Source: MGBC114079 sp964531385 (GTDB lineage: Bacteria > Bacillota > Clostridia > Lachnospirales > CAG-274). From it: a stretch of 64,000 bases of DNA. Under the pieces are notes generated by a model. It searched no databases and had not been told where the DNA came from. It worked only from the letters and a program-made list of their open reading frames with translations. Both the position numbers and the translations under genes were made by a program. The DNA lies in the NCBI GenBank assembly GCA_964531385.1, contig CAZHGC010000009.1, positions 1 to 64,000 on the forward strand, written 5' to 3'. Of this stretch, positions 34,957 through 44,415 are shown piece by piece (positions within the stretch are counted from its first letter, which is position 1; each line of letters opens with the position of its first letter).

Positions 34957-37404
34957 ATGCATATTGATAAAGAACTTTTTAAAAACCAACTTTTCGAAAA
35001 TGTAAAAATGCTTTCAAGAAAAACAATCGAAACCGCATCAAAAGAACAAGTATATGAAGCATTGGTTTTCACAGTAAGAGATTACGTTACAAATAACTGG
35101 ATTAAAACACACGAAAAATATCATACAGATGACGTCAAAGTTGTTTACTATCTTTCAATGGAATTCCTAATGGGACGATTTTTGGGAAACACTCTCCTAA
35201 ATCTCTCAATCATTGACGAAATCAAAGAAATTTTAGATGAACTTAACATAGATTACAACACACTTGAAGACAGCGAAAAAGACCCTGGGCTTGGAAATGG
35301 CGGTCTTGGTCGTTTGGCAGCCTGCTTTTTAGACTCTCTCTCAACATTACAACTTCCTGCCTATGGTTGTGGAATAAGATACCATTATGGCATTTTCGAA
35401 CAAAAAATCGAAAACGGTTATCAAGTTGAAAAAGCCGACAACTGGCTTGAAAACGGCGATATGTGGGGGGTTAAACGTCAGGAATATGCAACAGAAGTAA
35501 AATTTATGGGAAATGTAAAAGCAGTTAAAAAGCCCGATGGAACATATAAATTCGAACAGGAAAATTATCAATCTGTTATAGCAATTCCATATGACTACCC
35601 TGTTGTCGGATATAATAACAATACAGTAAACACATTGAGATTGTGGGACGCAGAAGCAAAAAATAAATTCGACCTTCAATCTTTCAATCAGGGCAACTAC
35701 TCAAAAGCTGTTGAAGAAAGCAATTTGGCAAAAGTTTTATCAGAAGTTCTCTATCCTGCCGATGAACATTATCAAGGAAAAGAACTTCGTTTAAAACAAC
35801 AATATTTCTTCATTTCCGCAACACTTCAACGAATTATAACAAGATTTAAAGAAACTCATTCCGATTTTAAAATTCTTCCCGAAAAAATCGCATTGCAGTT
35901 AAACGACACTCACCCAAGTATGGCAGTTGCCGAACTTATGCGTATTTTGGTCGATGAAAATGATGTCCCTTGGGAAGAAGCATGGGATATAACAACAAAA
36001 TGCTGTGCATACACAAACCATACAATTATGGCAGAAGCTCTCGAAAAATGGCCAATTGAACTTTTCTCAAGAGTTCTCCCTCGTATATATATGATTGTTG
36101 AAGAAATAAACAAAAGATATTGTCAGCTTCTAATCGACCGTTTCGGAAATGACCCCCAAAAAATAACAAAAATGGCAATAGTTGCCGATGGTCAAATCAG
36201 AATGGCACACCTTGCAATGGTCGGAAGCCACTCAATAAACGGAGTTGCCGCATTGCATACTGAAATTTTGAAAAATCAAGAACTTAAAGATTTCTACGAC
36301 ATCTATCCCGAAAAATTTAACAACAAAACAAACGGTATAACTCAAAGAAGATGGCTTGGCCACGCAAACCCCGACCTTGCAAAACTTATAACAAAAACAA
36401 TCGGAAACGGCTGGTACACAGATTTAAGCGAACTCGAAAAACTTGTTCCTTATGCCGATGACGAGGATTTTTGCAACAAATTTATGGAAATCAAACGACA
36501 AAATAAAGTTCAGCTTGCAAACTATTTTAAATCAACAATGGGAATTGACGTAAATCCCGATTCAATTTTCGATATTCAGGTTAAACGTTTGCACGAATAT
36601 AAGCGTCAGCTTTTAAATATTCTCCACGTTTTAAGTTTGTATAACAAGCTTAAAGTAAATCCGGGGCTTGATATTGCACCAAGAACATTCATATTCGGTG
36701 CAAAAGCTGCTGCAGGCTATCGTCGTGCAAAACTCATAATCAAACTTATAAACTCCGTTGCAAATCTTATAAACAACGATGAGTCAATCGAAGGAAAAAT
36801 AAAAATTATTTTTGCCGAAAATTATCGCGTTTCTTTGGCAGAAAAACTTATTCCCGCCGCAGATGTAAGCGAACAAATTTCAACAGCAAGCAAAGAAGCT
36901 TCCGGAACAGGAAATATGAAATTTATGTTAAACGGAGCCTTAACAATCGGAACTTTAGACGGGGCAAATGTTGAAATAAAAGAAGAAGTCGGCGACGAAA
37001 ATATCTTTATCTTTGGACTTAAAGCAAATGAAGTAATCGACCTTCAAAACAGCAATGACTACAATCCTTGGTTTATATACAATATGAATCAAGATGTAAG
37101 AAACGCCTTAACACAGCTTATAAACGGAACTCTTGACGAAAACACAGAACTTTTCCGAGAAATTTACGATGCTCTTTTAAATGGTTATGGCGGTTCAAGA
37201 GCCGATGAATACTTCATTCTCAAAGATTTTGAAGATTATGCAAAAACGCAAGAAGAAATCGACAAAGTATATAAAGACAAGAAAAAATGGGCAAAAATGG
37301 CAGTTCTCAACACAGCAAAAAGTGGAAAATTCTCAAGCGACCGAACAATTAAAGAATATGCAACAGAAATTTGGGACGTTAAACCCGTTGAAATTGAAAT
37401 GTAA
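34957..37404 (+). CDS. glgP: Glycogen/maltodextrin phosphorylase
   Basis: The 815-residue GT35 enzyme releases glucose 1-phosphate from alpha-1,4-glucans. Near the N-terminus are YYLSMEFLMGR and GLGNGGLGRLAACFLDS; the PLP lysine lies in EASGTGNMKFMLNGA in the C-terminal half, followed by TIGTLDGANVEI. The length matches bacterial phosphorylases. I start at the ATG at 34957 with AAAGGAG nine bases upstream, which removes 23 codons of non-homologous sequence. No other glycogen gene is adjacent, so it appears to be a single-gene unit with its own promoter. Confidence 0.98.
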   Translation: MHIDKELFKNQLFENVKMLSRKTIETASKEQVYEALVFTVRDYVTNNWIKTHEKYHTDDVKVVYYLSMEFLMGRFLGNTLLNLSIIDEIKEILDELNIDYNTLEDSEKDPGLGNGGLGRLAACFLDSLSTLQLPAYGCGIRYHYGIFEQKIENGYQVEKADNWLENGDMWGVKRQEYATEVKFMGNVKAVKKPDGTYKFEQENYQSVIAIPYDYPVVGYNNNTVNTLRLWDAEAKNKFDLQSFNQGNYSKAVEESNLAKVLSEVLYPADEHYQGKELRLKQQYFFISATLQRIITRFKETHSDFKILPEKIALQLNDTHPSMAVAELMRILVDENDVPWEEAWDITTKCCAYTNHTIMAEALEKWPIELFSRVLPRIYMIVEEINKRYCQLLIDRFGNDPQKITKMAIVADGQIRMAHLAMVGSHSINGVAALHTEILKNQELKDFYDIYPEKFNNKTNGITQRRWLGHANPDLAKLITKTIGNGWYTDLSELEKLVPYADDEDFCNKFMEIKRQNKVQLANYFKSTMGIDVNPDSIFDIQVKRLHEYKRQLLNILHVLSLYNKLKVNPGLDIAPRTFIFGAKAAAGYRRAKLIIKLINSVANLINNDESIEGKIKIIFAENYRVSLAEKLIPAADVSEQISTASKEASGTGNMKFMLNGALTIGTLDGANVEIKEEVGDENIFIFGLKANEVIDLQNSNDYNPWFIYNMNQDVRNALTQLINGTLDENTELFREIYDALLNGYGGSRADEYFILKDFEDYAKTQEEIDKVYKDKKKWAKMAVLNTAKSGKFSSDRTIKEYATEIWDVKPVEIEM

Positions 37405-37442
37405 TTTTGCATCAGTATCTAAAATAATATAATTTTTTAATA

Positions 37443-37487
37443 AAGCCAAAGAAATTTAAACCTCTTTCGTTTATATTTCTTTGGCTT
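37443..37487 (+). terminator. Hairpin after glgP
   Basis: AAGCCAAAGAAAT and ATTTCTTTGGCTT form a 13-base stem 39 bases past the glgP stop. The expected T run is missing on the plus strand, so termination may be imperfect. Confidence 0.55.
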
Positions 37488-37591
37488 AAAAACTAAAAAA
37501 ATATATAATCGTGCCATATAAAAAGCTAAATTCGCAAAAATTCAACTTTAAATTTAAATACATATCAATAACAATAAAGAGGTCAGTAACT

Positions 37592-39308
37592 ATGAAAAAA
37601 TTATTTTTATTATTATCCGTATTAATTTTTGGGAACCACAACAGTTTATGCAAACGTCGATTGGAAAAGCAATTACAAATATTGTGATTACACAGGAATC
37701 GAAGGACTTTATATTTGCACAAAACAAACCTCTAAAACCGATATAACCTTCAGCCTTGTTGATAACGGAAAAGAACTTTTCAGTTCGCAAAATGAAATAA
37801 ATCAAACAGATGATATAAACAGATATATAATAAAAAAATCAATATACATTTCCGAAAAAGATACGTATGAATTTGAAAATCAGCTTGTTGATAAAACAGG
37901 AACTCCGCTTAATAATAATAAATATTACAGTATGGAAAAAATAGACGGAGTCGACAACTATATCATCTCTTTTTCATCAAATAAAAATTATCTCGGAATT
38001 GTTGATGCAAACGGAAATGAACTAACCCCAATAAAATATTCAATAATCGACAACCACAAAGACAACGGTTATATAAAAGCTTCTATAGTTGTTGATAAAG
38101 ACGATAACGGCTTATTGGTTTTCAAGTACACTCTTTTAGATGAAAATTATCAAGAAATTATTCCTCCGGAATTTGACAATATATTCATAATAAATAAAAA
38201 CTTATTCTACGCAATAAAAGAAAACAACCAAAAATATGATTATTACAAATATGAAAACGGTAGCTTTTCGTTTTATAAAACAACCGATTGGTTAATTCGT
38301 TATCAAATCACCCCAAATAATAACACAAATTTTGTAATTTCAAAACATAACACAAATTCAGAAATTGAAGAGCATTACGGAATAATCGATAAAGAATTAA
38401 ACTTGTTAGTCGAACCAAAATACGATAACCTGACAAGTATTGATTCAACCAATTATATAGTTGCCCAATACGGAAGTACAAAAATGGATTCTTCAAAAAA
38501 AGGAGTCAACTTATTCAACGGATACTACGGCGTAATAGATAAAAATGAAAATATAATAATCCCATTTGAATATGATAAAATAATCAATTGTAAAAACAAC
38601 AGTTTCGTTGCAATAAAAAACAACAAAAAATATCTCTTTCCGGAAAAAAATATAAATCCTCAATGCAGTGAATGGGCAAAAAACAGCATTATAAGCGGAA
38701 ATATGTATAATATAATTCCCGAAGAAATTAACAACAATTATTCAAATAAAATAACTCGTGCCGAATTTTGCAAACTTGCACTCCAAACATTTTTTGCAAT
38801 TTCATATTCCGAAAACAATTCATCACTTTCGCAAAATGAAATCATAAAAAAATATATGGACGAAAACAATATTCAAACAGCAAGTCCTTTCACCGATGCA
38901 AACGATTTATCAATAACTTTGGCAACTAATTTAGGCATAGTAAGCGGAAAAGGCAACAGAACTTTTGCCCCAAACGATACAATAACAAGGCAAGAAGCCG
39001 CCGTTATGCTAACAAATCTCTTATCAAAGGCAATAGGCTATAATATCCCTGAAAAAACAACAAATTTTGTCGATGAACAATATTTTGCCGAATGGTCAAA
39101 ACACAGCATAAATAAAATCGCAAATCTTTCGGGCAATGACAATGTCCCAATTATGTCAGGAACAGGCAACAATAAATTTTCCCCTTGGTTTTCCTACAGT
39201 CGAGAACAAGCAATAACAACAATGGTCAGAATTTACGATTTTGCAAAACAAACTTTTCAGCATTACAGATTTGAAATCTTAACTAAAACAAAACAAAAAT
39301 TATACTAA
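37592..39308 (+). CDS. WG-repeat protein with C-terminal SLH domains; signal peptide frame-shifted
   Basis: The body, open from 37629, has WG-type beta repeats (YGIIDKELNLLVEPKYDNL, YGVIDKNENIIIPFEYDKI; about residues 30-340) and then about three SLH domains (FTDANDLSITLATNLGIVSG, FAPNDTITRQEAAVML). The body's first in-frame start is a TTG with no ribosome binding site, and yields GTTTVYANVDW. The real start appears to be the ATG at 37592, preceded by AAAGAGGT, encoding MKKLFLLLSVLIF in a different frame. Removing one base from the TTTTTGGG tract at 37626-37633 joins the two into a perfect signal peptide ending VYA. The gene is therefore a fresh pseudogene, a phase-variable gene or a sequencing error. 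If intact, it is a cell-wall-anchored surface protein. Confidence 0.75.
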
Positions 39309-39348
39309 TTATAATTCCTCAATTACCTAACTATTCCTCAAAACAAAA

Positions 39349-39391
39349 AGCGTACCAATTCTCATAATTTCTTTCAAGAATAGGTACGCTT
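39349..39391 (-). terminator. Minus-strand terminator between the WG/SLH gene and the decayed gene
   Basis: AAGCGTACC and GGTACGCTT form the stem base; on the minus strand it continues as TTTTTGTTTT, so it serves transcripts coming from the tmRNA side. For the plus strand it lacks a T tail. Confidence 0.7.
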
Positions 39392-39430
39392 GTCAATCTC
39401 TCGTTATAACTGTCCAATCATTTACTTATT

Positions 39431-39646
39431 TTATCCAAAAAATCCAAAATCATCAGCAAAAGCAATATCAATAATTATTTCGTGTCTTAAAATTTCAATA
39501 TCATTTTTATCATCAAAAACAACTAAGTAATATTTCTGTGATTATTGTACTGCTTATTCTTAAAACTAAAATGGAACATTCTTTTAATTGGATTTTTATC
39601 CTTTTTATCTGCAATGCAAATATTTTCATTAGGGAAACACGTTCAT
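39431..39646 (-). pseudogene. Remnant of a small protein gene, frame-shifted
   Basis: Between tmRNA and the minus-strand terminator, two protein-like segments lie in different frames on the minus strand. The first reads FPNENICIADKKDKNPIKRM, then FHFSFKNKQY. The second reads KYYLVVFDDKNDIEILRHEI, then IIDIAFADDFGFFG, and ends at a TAA at 39433-39431. A nearby ATG (39646) encodes MNV and joins the first segment if one C is removed from a CCC run. I infer a decayed gene for a protein of about 70 residues; I do not recognise its family. Composition and the well-placed terminator argue against chance, but the evidence is modest. Confidence 0.35.
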
Positions 39647-39736
39647 TTCATAAAATCATAGTTGACAATTCAGTAAAATACCCATAGGCGTTAAATATAT
39701 TGCCGAACCTTGGTGTTCGACTAAAGGTACATATAG

Positions 39737-40086
39737 TGGAGGTGAGGAGAATCGAACTCCTGTCCGAAAACCCGTCAACAAAGACTTCTCCCATTACAGT
39801 CGTTTATTTAAAATTCTTATTTGCAACCGCCAAACGACAAGCTGAAACAAATAATAGCTTCATAAATCTTTTCTTATCTCAAAGCTTTGATAAGAAAGGT
39901 CCTCGCAAAGTCGACGCCAGACATTTCGGCAGCGAGAGACCGAAAGCTGACGACAGCCTTAAATTAGGCTGCGAAAGATAAATTAGATTTATCGTTTATT
40001 TTTTAAGTTTCGGCTTAATAACGCAGTTGCCGTCTGCGAATGGCTATCTCTGTTTTCAAAATCCCCGTCGAAACCATTGCACCCCC
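39737..40086 (-). ncRNA. ssrA: Transfer-messenger RNA (tmRNA)
   Basis: The minus strand begins GGGGGTGCAATGGTTTCGAC and ends GGAGTTCGATTCTCCTCACC plus TCCA. The seven-base acceptor stem (GGGGGTG with CACCTCC), T arm and internal pseudoknot-like stems are visible. The tag reading frame after AAAAAATAAAC appears to be GAT AAA TCT AAT TTA TCT TTC GCA GCC TAA, giving DKSNLSFAA after the tRNA alanine. The tag ends in AA as ClpXP degrons do, but has LSF in place of the common LAL. The base after the discriminator A reads CTA, so the CCA end must be added after transcription. It rescues stalled ribosomes with SmpB. Confidence 0.95.
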
Positions 40087-40100
40087 AAAAGAGTGAATTA

Positions 40101-40129
40101 ATTATACTACATAAAAAAAAACTTTTCAA
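40101..40129 (-). promoter_or_regulatory. Promoter of ssrA
   Basis: TTGAAA (40129-40124) and TATAAT (40106-40101) are 17 bases apart on the minus strand, about 15 bases before the mature tmRNA 5' end. Confidence 0.8.
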
Positions 40130-40310
40130 GAATAAAAACATAATGTAATATAATTGTAATGTTAAAATTTCAATTATAAAATTTATAAATTCCACTGCTA
40201 AAAATTTAATTTATATATATTATAAACAATTTTTTTAATTTTATTCATTAATCAAAATAACTTTCTTTAAAATCATTTAATTTTTCAAACCATTTTCATA
40301 ATCAAAAATC
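40130..40310. other. AT-rich spacer between ssrA promoter and pectate lyase terminator
   Basis: About 180 very AT-rich bases with no credible open frame, structured RNA or repeat on either strand. Confidence 0.4.
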
Positions 40311-40373
40311 AAAAAAAGCACTTGAAATATTTGCAAAAATGCGTTTTCACAAATTTACAACTATTTCAAGTGC
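40311..40373 (-). terminator. Terminator of the pectate lyase gene
   Basis: On the minus strand GCACTTGAAATA pairs with TATTTCAAGTGC around an AT-rich loop and is followed by seven T, about 27 bases past the stop codon. Confidence 0.85.
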
Positions 40374-40399
40374 AAATGCAATTTATTTTTATTTAACAA

Positions 40400-43231
40400 T
40401 TAAAGGTTATGCAACGCCTTTTGAAGTACATAAGCAACATTTAAAGCTGTTATGTCATCTGTTTCCGGAACTTTTGCCGCTTCAAGTTGTTTGTCTGTCA
40501 AAACTTTCGATTTATCCAAAACATAATTAAGTAGTAATGCAGCATCATTTACAGAAACATCTCCGTCTCCGTCAATATCTCCGTCAAAATCAAAACCGCC
40601 TGTCGTCGTTCCTTCAGTTGTCTTGTCTGTTGAGCTTTCCGTTGCTTTATCTGTTGAGCTCTCTGTTGTCTTATCTGTTGAGCTTTCCGTTGTCTTATCT
40701 GTTGGGCTTTCCGTTGTCTTATCTGTCGTGCTCTCTGTTGTCTTGTCTGTTGAGCTCTCTGTTGTCTTATCTGTCGAAGACTCTCCGCCCGATGAACTAC
40801 TTTCATTATAAACACTTACAAGAAATACAAATGTTCTTGTTGTATCTTTTTTAATTGAATGCTCACCGGCAGCTAAATCTATAACAGTTTCACCACTTGT
40901 GGAAACATCATAGCTTTTACCGTCAATTTTAACTTTAGGTGATGAATTTGTTGAATATGTCACAAGTTTCAATTTACTTTTTTTACTCGTCTTAAAGTTT
41001 ATATATGTTGAAGACTCCATATTTAAAGCTTTTGTCAAATCTTCATCTTCAAATTGAACTTCATAATCGGATTTATATTTTCCATTTACAGTGTAGAAAG
41101 AATTTGTATTTATATTTTTTGTAAAGTCAAGTCTGTATTCGTCAAGTACCTCGCTATCACCTTTTTCGCCATCTGTCGTTCCCTCTGTTGTCTTGTCTGT
41201 AGTATTATTTTCTCCCGTATTGTCTGTAGTGCTCTCTGTCGATTTATCGGTCGTGCTTTCTGTTTTCTTTTCTGTTGTTGTTTCTGTTGGAACTTCTCCG
41301 CCGTCATATTCCTTAATTGAAAGAGCCGATACATAAGCTTCTTTTGTTGAAAGGCTCGATTGAATCATATAAGTTCCTGGTTCCAAAACAGCATAGCTTG
41401 TTCCGCCTTTTGCGGTTATAACATCAGCACCGCTTGAATTATAACAAACAGCCGCATAACTTCCTGAAGAAGATTTCAAACCAACCAAACATTTTTTATC
41501 GATTTTAAATATAATTCCATTATCTTTCATTTTGAAAGCTGTTCCGGTTTGTGAATACTTTCCGGATATTTTATAAATAATATTGTCAATCGTTGTCGGT
41601 GTTGTCGTCAAATTTGAAATTCCTTTGCTTTTAAGAACATTTCCAAAATAATCGCTTGCGGAAGAATCCTCAAAGTTTACACTGTACGGAAGAGAAACAG
41701 CGTTTTCCGGCTCTGTTCCAATAACCGAACCCGGTTCAGGATTTTCAACTATTTCAGCAGGTTTTTTCATAACACCGCTGTAAGCAATACAATCTGCCCT
41801 TGCCTGAACAGCATCTGTAACCGTATAATCATAGAAACCTGCTTTTGTGTCAAAGTTTTCATAAAGACAGCTTGAACTTACAGTTTTTGATTTATCTGTA
41901 ACTATAGTTTCGTGTCTGTTTTCATAAGAATTATAAAATACGTCATTATACGATTTTACAACCGCATTTGATGCAACTGTAACGGGGTTTTTACAAGATT
42001 CATAGAAGTTCGCTTCAGAGAAAATAAAAGATTTTGCTCTTGCGTCAACAGTCTTGCTTGTATTTCCCTTAAAATATGTATTGTAAATGTGAATATCAGC
42101 TCTTCTTGCAAGAGGACTTCTTGACATACAATCCTCATAGAAATTATGGTGGAATGTCATATGGAACTGGAAGTTTCCGTCGCTTGCACCAACAAGGTTT
42201 GTCTTGTGACAATCTTTATAATAATTATATGCCATTGTGTAATACTGACCACGTTTAAAGTCACAAGAACCGTCGCCCTCGCCCTTATCGCTCTCAGTTG
42301 GGTTTGCACAATATCCCGGATAGAATGAGTTGTTATGAACCCAAACACGTTCAATAGGAGACTTCAAATTTGCATTATCTCCCGAACCCTCCTGAAATCC
42401 TTGAAATCCCAAAGCATCTTCAGGATATTTTTGGAAAGTAAGGTTTCTAACTTCATAACTTTCATATTCTTCATAACCATCACCAACGAAGAAAGAAAAT
42501 CCCCAACCTTCAATAACTGCGTCATAACCAATACCTTCAAGTGTAACATTTTTCGAATGTTTCAAAATACACATAAAACCGTTATCTTTAACATTTCCGC
42601 CGTTTTCAGTGCTTGCGTGTCCGGTCAAGCCTTGCGGAGGAGTAACAGTTCCGATAAAACGAACAATCAATGGGTGATTGTCTTTAACAAGTTGTGCTGC
42701 AAAGGTTTCGTTGTTGTTCAACAACCAACCAATACCTGTTCCGTAAGTTTCATAACCCGGAACAGTAATTGTATCTTTGTTCTCGTCATCAACATAAAGA
42801 ATTATAGCATTGTCTTTTGGAGTTCCGTCGTTTTTATATGCACCAACACCCTGAGGATAATTTTGGTGTGCAAATCCCGAACGGTCGTGAGCCTTAACCT
42901 CAATGCTCTCTTTTGAATAAACAGTTCCTGCTCCCGATGTAATTTTCAAATCATAGTTTCCCGCAGAAACACCAACTATGTCAACTCTCGCATTTTGACC
43001 ATAAGATCTTATAAGCTCCGAGTCAACTTGAGTATAAGTTGTTTCTCCGCTCTTTTTATATTCAACAACAGCCGAAGAAGCATTTGTTTCCGGCCATTCT
43101 GCATAAATTGTTTCAAACCAACCGCCACAAGTGAAATCACCGCTTGCATAAATTGGAAAAACAGTAATGCAACTAAAAAGCATAGATATGAGCGTAACTA
43201 TGCTCAACAAAAATTTTTTTGTTCTCTTCAT
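40400..43231 (-). CDS. Secreted PL1 pectate lyase with Thr-rich linkers and C-terminal dockerin
   Basis: The 943-residue product has a signal peptide (ending near residue 29, IYA), an N-terminal Fn3-like segment similar to that of the pectinase at 0.4-4.5 kb, and a PL1 parallel beta-helix (about 130-480; ERVWVHNNSFYPG, MTFHHNFYEDCMSRSPLARR). A beta domain (about 520-640), a first TTES-rich linker, a second beta domain (about 690-800), and a linker of TDKTTESS repeats follow. The end (about 877-943) is a dockerin whose first half, DIDGDGDVSVNDAALLLNYV, keeps the Ca ligands; the second half (VPETDDITALNVAYVL) lacks most. It should cleave polygalacturonate outside the cell. A GGAGGCGTTAAA site precedes the start. 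Confidence 0.92.
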   Translation of the reverse strand: MKRTKKFLLSIVTLISMLFSCITVFPIYASGDFTCGGWFETIYAEWPETNASSAVVEYKKSGETTYTQVDSELIRSYGQNARVDIVGVSAGNYDLKITSGAGTVYSKESIEVKAHDRSGFAHQNYPQGVGAYKNDGTPKDNAIILYVDDENKDTITVPGYETYGTGIGWLLNNNETFAAQLVKDNHPLIVRFIGTVTPPQGLTGHASTENGGNVKDNGFMCILKHSKNVTLEGIGYDAVIEGWGFSFFVGDGYEEYESYEVRNLTFQKYPEDALGFQGFQEGSGDNANLKSPIERVWVHNNSFYPGYCANPTESDKGEGDGSCDFKRGQYYTMAYNYYKDCHKTNLVGASDGNFQFHMTFHHNFYEDCMSRSPLARRADIHIYNTYFKGNTSKTVDARAKSFIFSEANFYESCKNPVTVASNAVVKSYNDVFYNSYENRHETIVTDKSKTVSSSCLYENFDTKAGFYDYTVTDAVQARADCIAYSGVMKKPAEIVENPEPGSVIGTEPENAVSLPYSVNFEDSSASDYFGNVLKSKGISNLTTTPTTIDNIIYKISGKYSQTGTAFKMKDNGIIFKIDKKCLVGLKSSSGSYAAVCYNSSGADVITAKGGTSYAVLEPGTYMIQSSLSTKEAYVSALSIKEYDGGEVPTETTTEKKTESTTDKSTESTTDNTGENNTTDKTTEGTTDGEKGDSEVLDEYRLDFTKNINTNSFYTVNGKYKSDYEVQFEDEDLTKALNMESSTYINFKTSKKSKLKLVTYSTNSSPKVKIDGKSYDVSTSGETVIDLAAGEHSIKKDTTRTFVFLVSVYNESSSSGGESSTDKTTESSTDKTTESTTDKTTESPTDKTTESSTDKTTESSTDKATESSTDKTTEGTTTGGFDFDGDIDGDGDVSVNDAALLLNYVLDKSKVLTDKQLEAAKVPETDDITALNVAYVLQKALHNL
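40617..40784 (-). repeat. 24-bp tandem repeat, seven copies, in the pectate lyase linker
   Basis: Seven consecutive 24-base units of the type GTTGTCTTATCTGTTGAGCT plus four bases (plus strand) encode the octapeptide repeat TDKTTESS and variants. Units differ at only a few positions. The unit is a multiple of three, so gain or loss changes linker length without shifting the frame. Confidence 0.9.
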
Positions 43232-43304
43232 TTTAACGCCTCCGTTAGATTATAAATAATTTAAACGTTCCCCCCCAAAATAACACCTTTCAATTTATAA
43301 TTTT

Positions 43305-43333
43305 ATTTTAATTCCAAGTTCGTATATTGTCAA
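43305..43333 (-). promoter_or_regulatory. Promoter of the pectate lyase gene
   Basis: TTGACA (43333-43328) and TAAAAT (43310-43305) are 17 bases apart on the minus strand, about 74 bases before the start codon. Confidence 0.7.
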
Positions 43334-43727
43334 TAATAAAAGGGGCCAGAAATTCCAAAATTTCAACCTGAGATACAAAAATCAACAACAAACAAGGCAT
43401 TTATTTAAAATATTTTATTCACTTTTACTAAATAGAAAAAATTACCAACCAAATATCCGCTCAATTTGAAAACTCAAATCAGTAAACTTTTACAAATTTA
43501 ATATTTCACACAACATTAACTTACAAATAATAATCATCGGCAAAAAGAGTATATATCTTCGTTATGTAAAAATTAAGTAAAAAAATAATTTAAACTCTGT
43601 TATATTATAAAAATTTGTGGTAAATTTATTATAAAGATAACTCTGCACAATTATATTTTTCAATTTTTGTTTTTATTTCCAAAAAATATAATTTTTATGC
43701 GTTAATAAAAATATGAGGTGACAAATT
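43334..43727. other. Intergenic region between pectate lyase and response regulator genes
   Basis: About 390 AT-rich bases separate two divergent genes. They should hold the promoter of the two-component system; a TTATATTATA stretch near 43600 could be its -10 but no convincing -35 is visible. I see no small gene or structured RNA. GAGGTGAC before 43728 is the response regulator ribosome binding site. Confidence 0.4.
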
Positions 43728-44414
43728 ATGGAAAAATTAATTTATGTTATTGAAGATGACGACAATATACGAAATTTATTAAAAATTGCACTTGAAGGCT
43801 ATTCTTATAAAGTTGAAGTTTTTGAAAATGCCGAAGATGCACTGAAAACAATAAATTCAAAAATTCCCGATTTGGCTCTTTTCGACATTATGCTTCCCGG
43901 AATTGACGGAATAACCGCCGTAAAAGAACTCCGACAAAACCCAAAATTCAAAAACCTTCCAATAATCTTTTTAACGGCAAAAGACAGCGAAGTTGAAAAA
44001 ATTGTCGGGCTTGACAGCGGAGCCGATGATTACATAACAAAACCATTCAGCGTTCTTGAGTTCATGGCAAGAATACGTTCAATTTTCAGACGTTTCGAAG
44101 ACTTAAAAGAGCCCGAAAACATTATGAAAGCCGGCGAACTCCTAATAAATAATGACACACGTGAAGTTTTTGTCAGCAATGAAAAAATTTTGCTAACATT
44201 CAAAGAATATGAGCTTTTAAAATATCTTCTTGAAAATAAACATCGTGCAGTCTCACGTGACGAAATTCTCGACAAAATATGGGGATATAAATATATGGGA
44301 GAAACCCGAACAGTTGATATACATATTCGTTCAATAAGACAAAAACTCGGCTGTGCAGGAAATTATATAACAACCGTAAGAGGTATGGGTTACAGATTTA
44401 ACTTGGAGGGATAA
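43728..44414 (+). CDS. PhoB/OmpR-family response regulator
   Basis: The 228-residue protein has a receiver domain (1-120; acidic pocket IEDDD, phosphorylated Asp53 in ALFDIMLPG, Thr in FLTAKD, Lys in TKPF) and a winged-helix DNA-binding domain (about 130-226; EYELLKYLLE, TVDIHIRSIRQKLG, TVRGMGYRF). It is the transcriptional output of the kinase encoded one base downstream. The pairing and kinase layout resemble PhoP-PhoR/ResD-ResE systems, often phosphate or envelope responsive, but the signal cannot be read from sequence. The pectate lyase gene is divergent from it and could be a target; that is only a guess from position. Confidence 0.95.
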   Translation: MEKLIYVIEDDDNIRNLLKIALEGYSYKVEVFENAEDALKTINSKIPDLALFDIMLPGIDGITAVKELRQNPKFKNLPIIFLTAKDSEVEKIVGLDSGADDYITKPFSVLEFMARIRSIFRRFEDLKEPENIMKAGELLINNDTREVFVSNEKILLTFKEYELLKYLLENKHRAVSRDEILDKIWGYKYMGETRTVDIHIRSIRQKLGCAGNYITTVRGMGYRFNLEG

Positions 44415-44415
44415 T

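Noticed and set aside
39700..39981. 93-codon plus-strand frame near 39.8 kb
   Set aside because: It is antisense to tmRNA, whose conserved ends and stems explain the sequence.
40617..40784. Possible CRISPR array
   Set aside because: The 24-base units are directly abutting, with no spacers, and encode a protein linker.
40623..40811. Repetitive frame (LSVELSVVLSVELS) antisense to the pectate lyase linker
   Set aside because: It is the reverse reading of the 24-bp repeats that encode TDKTTESS on the real coding strand.
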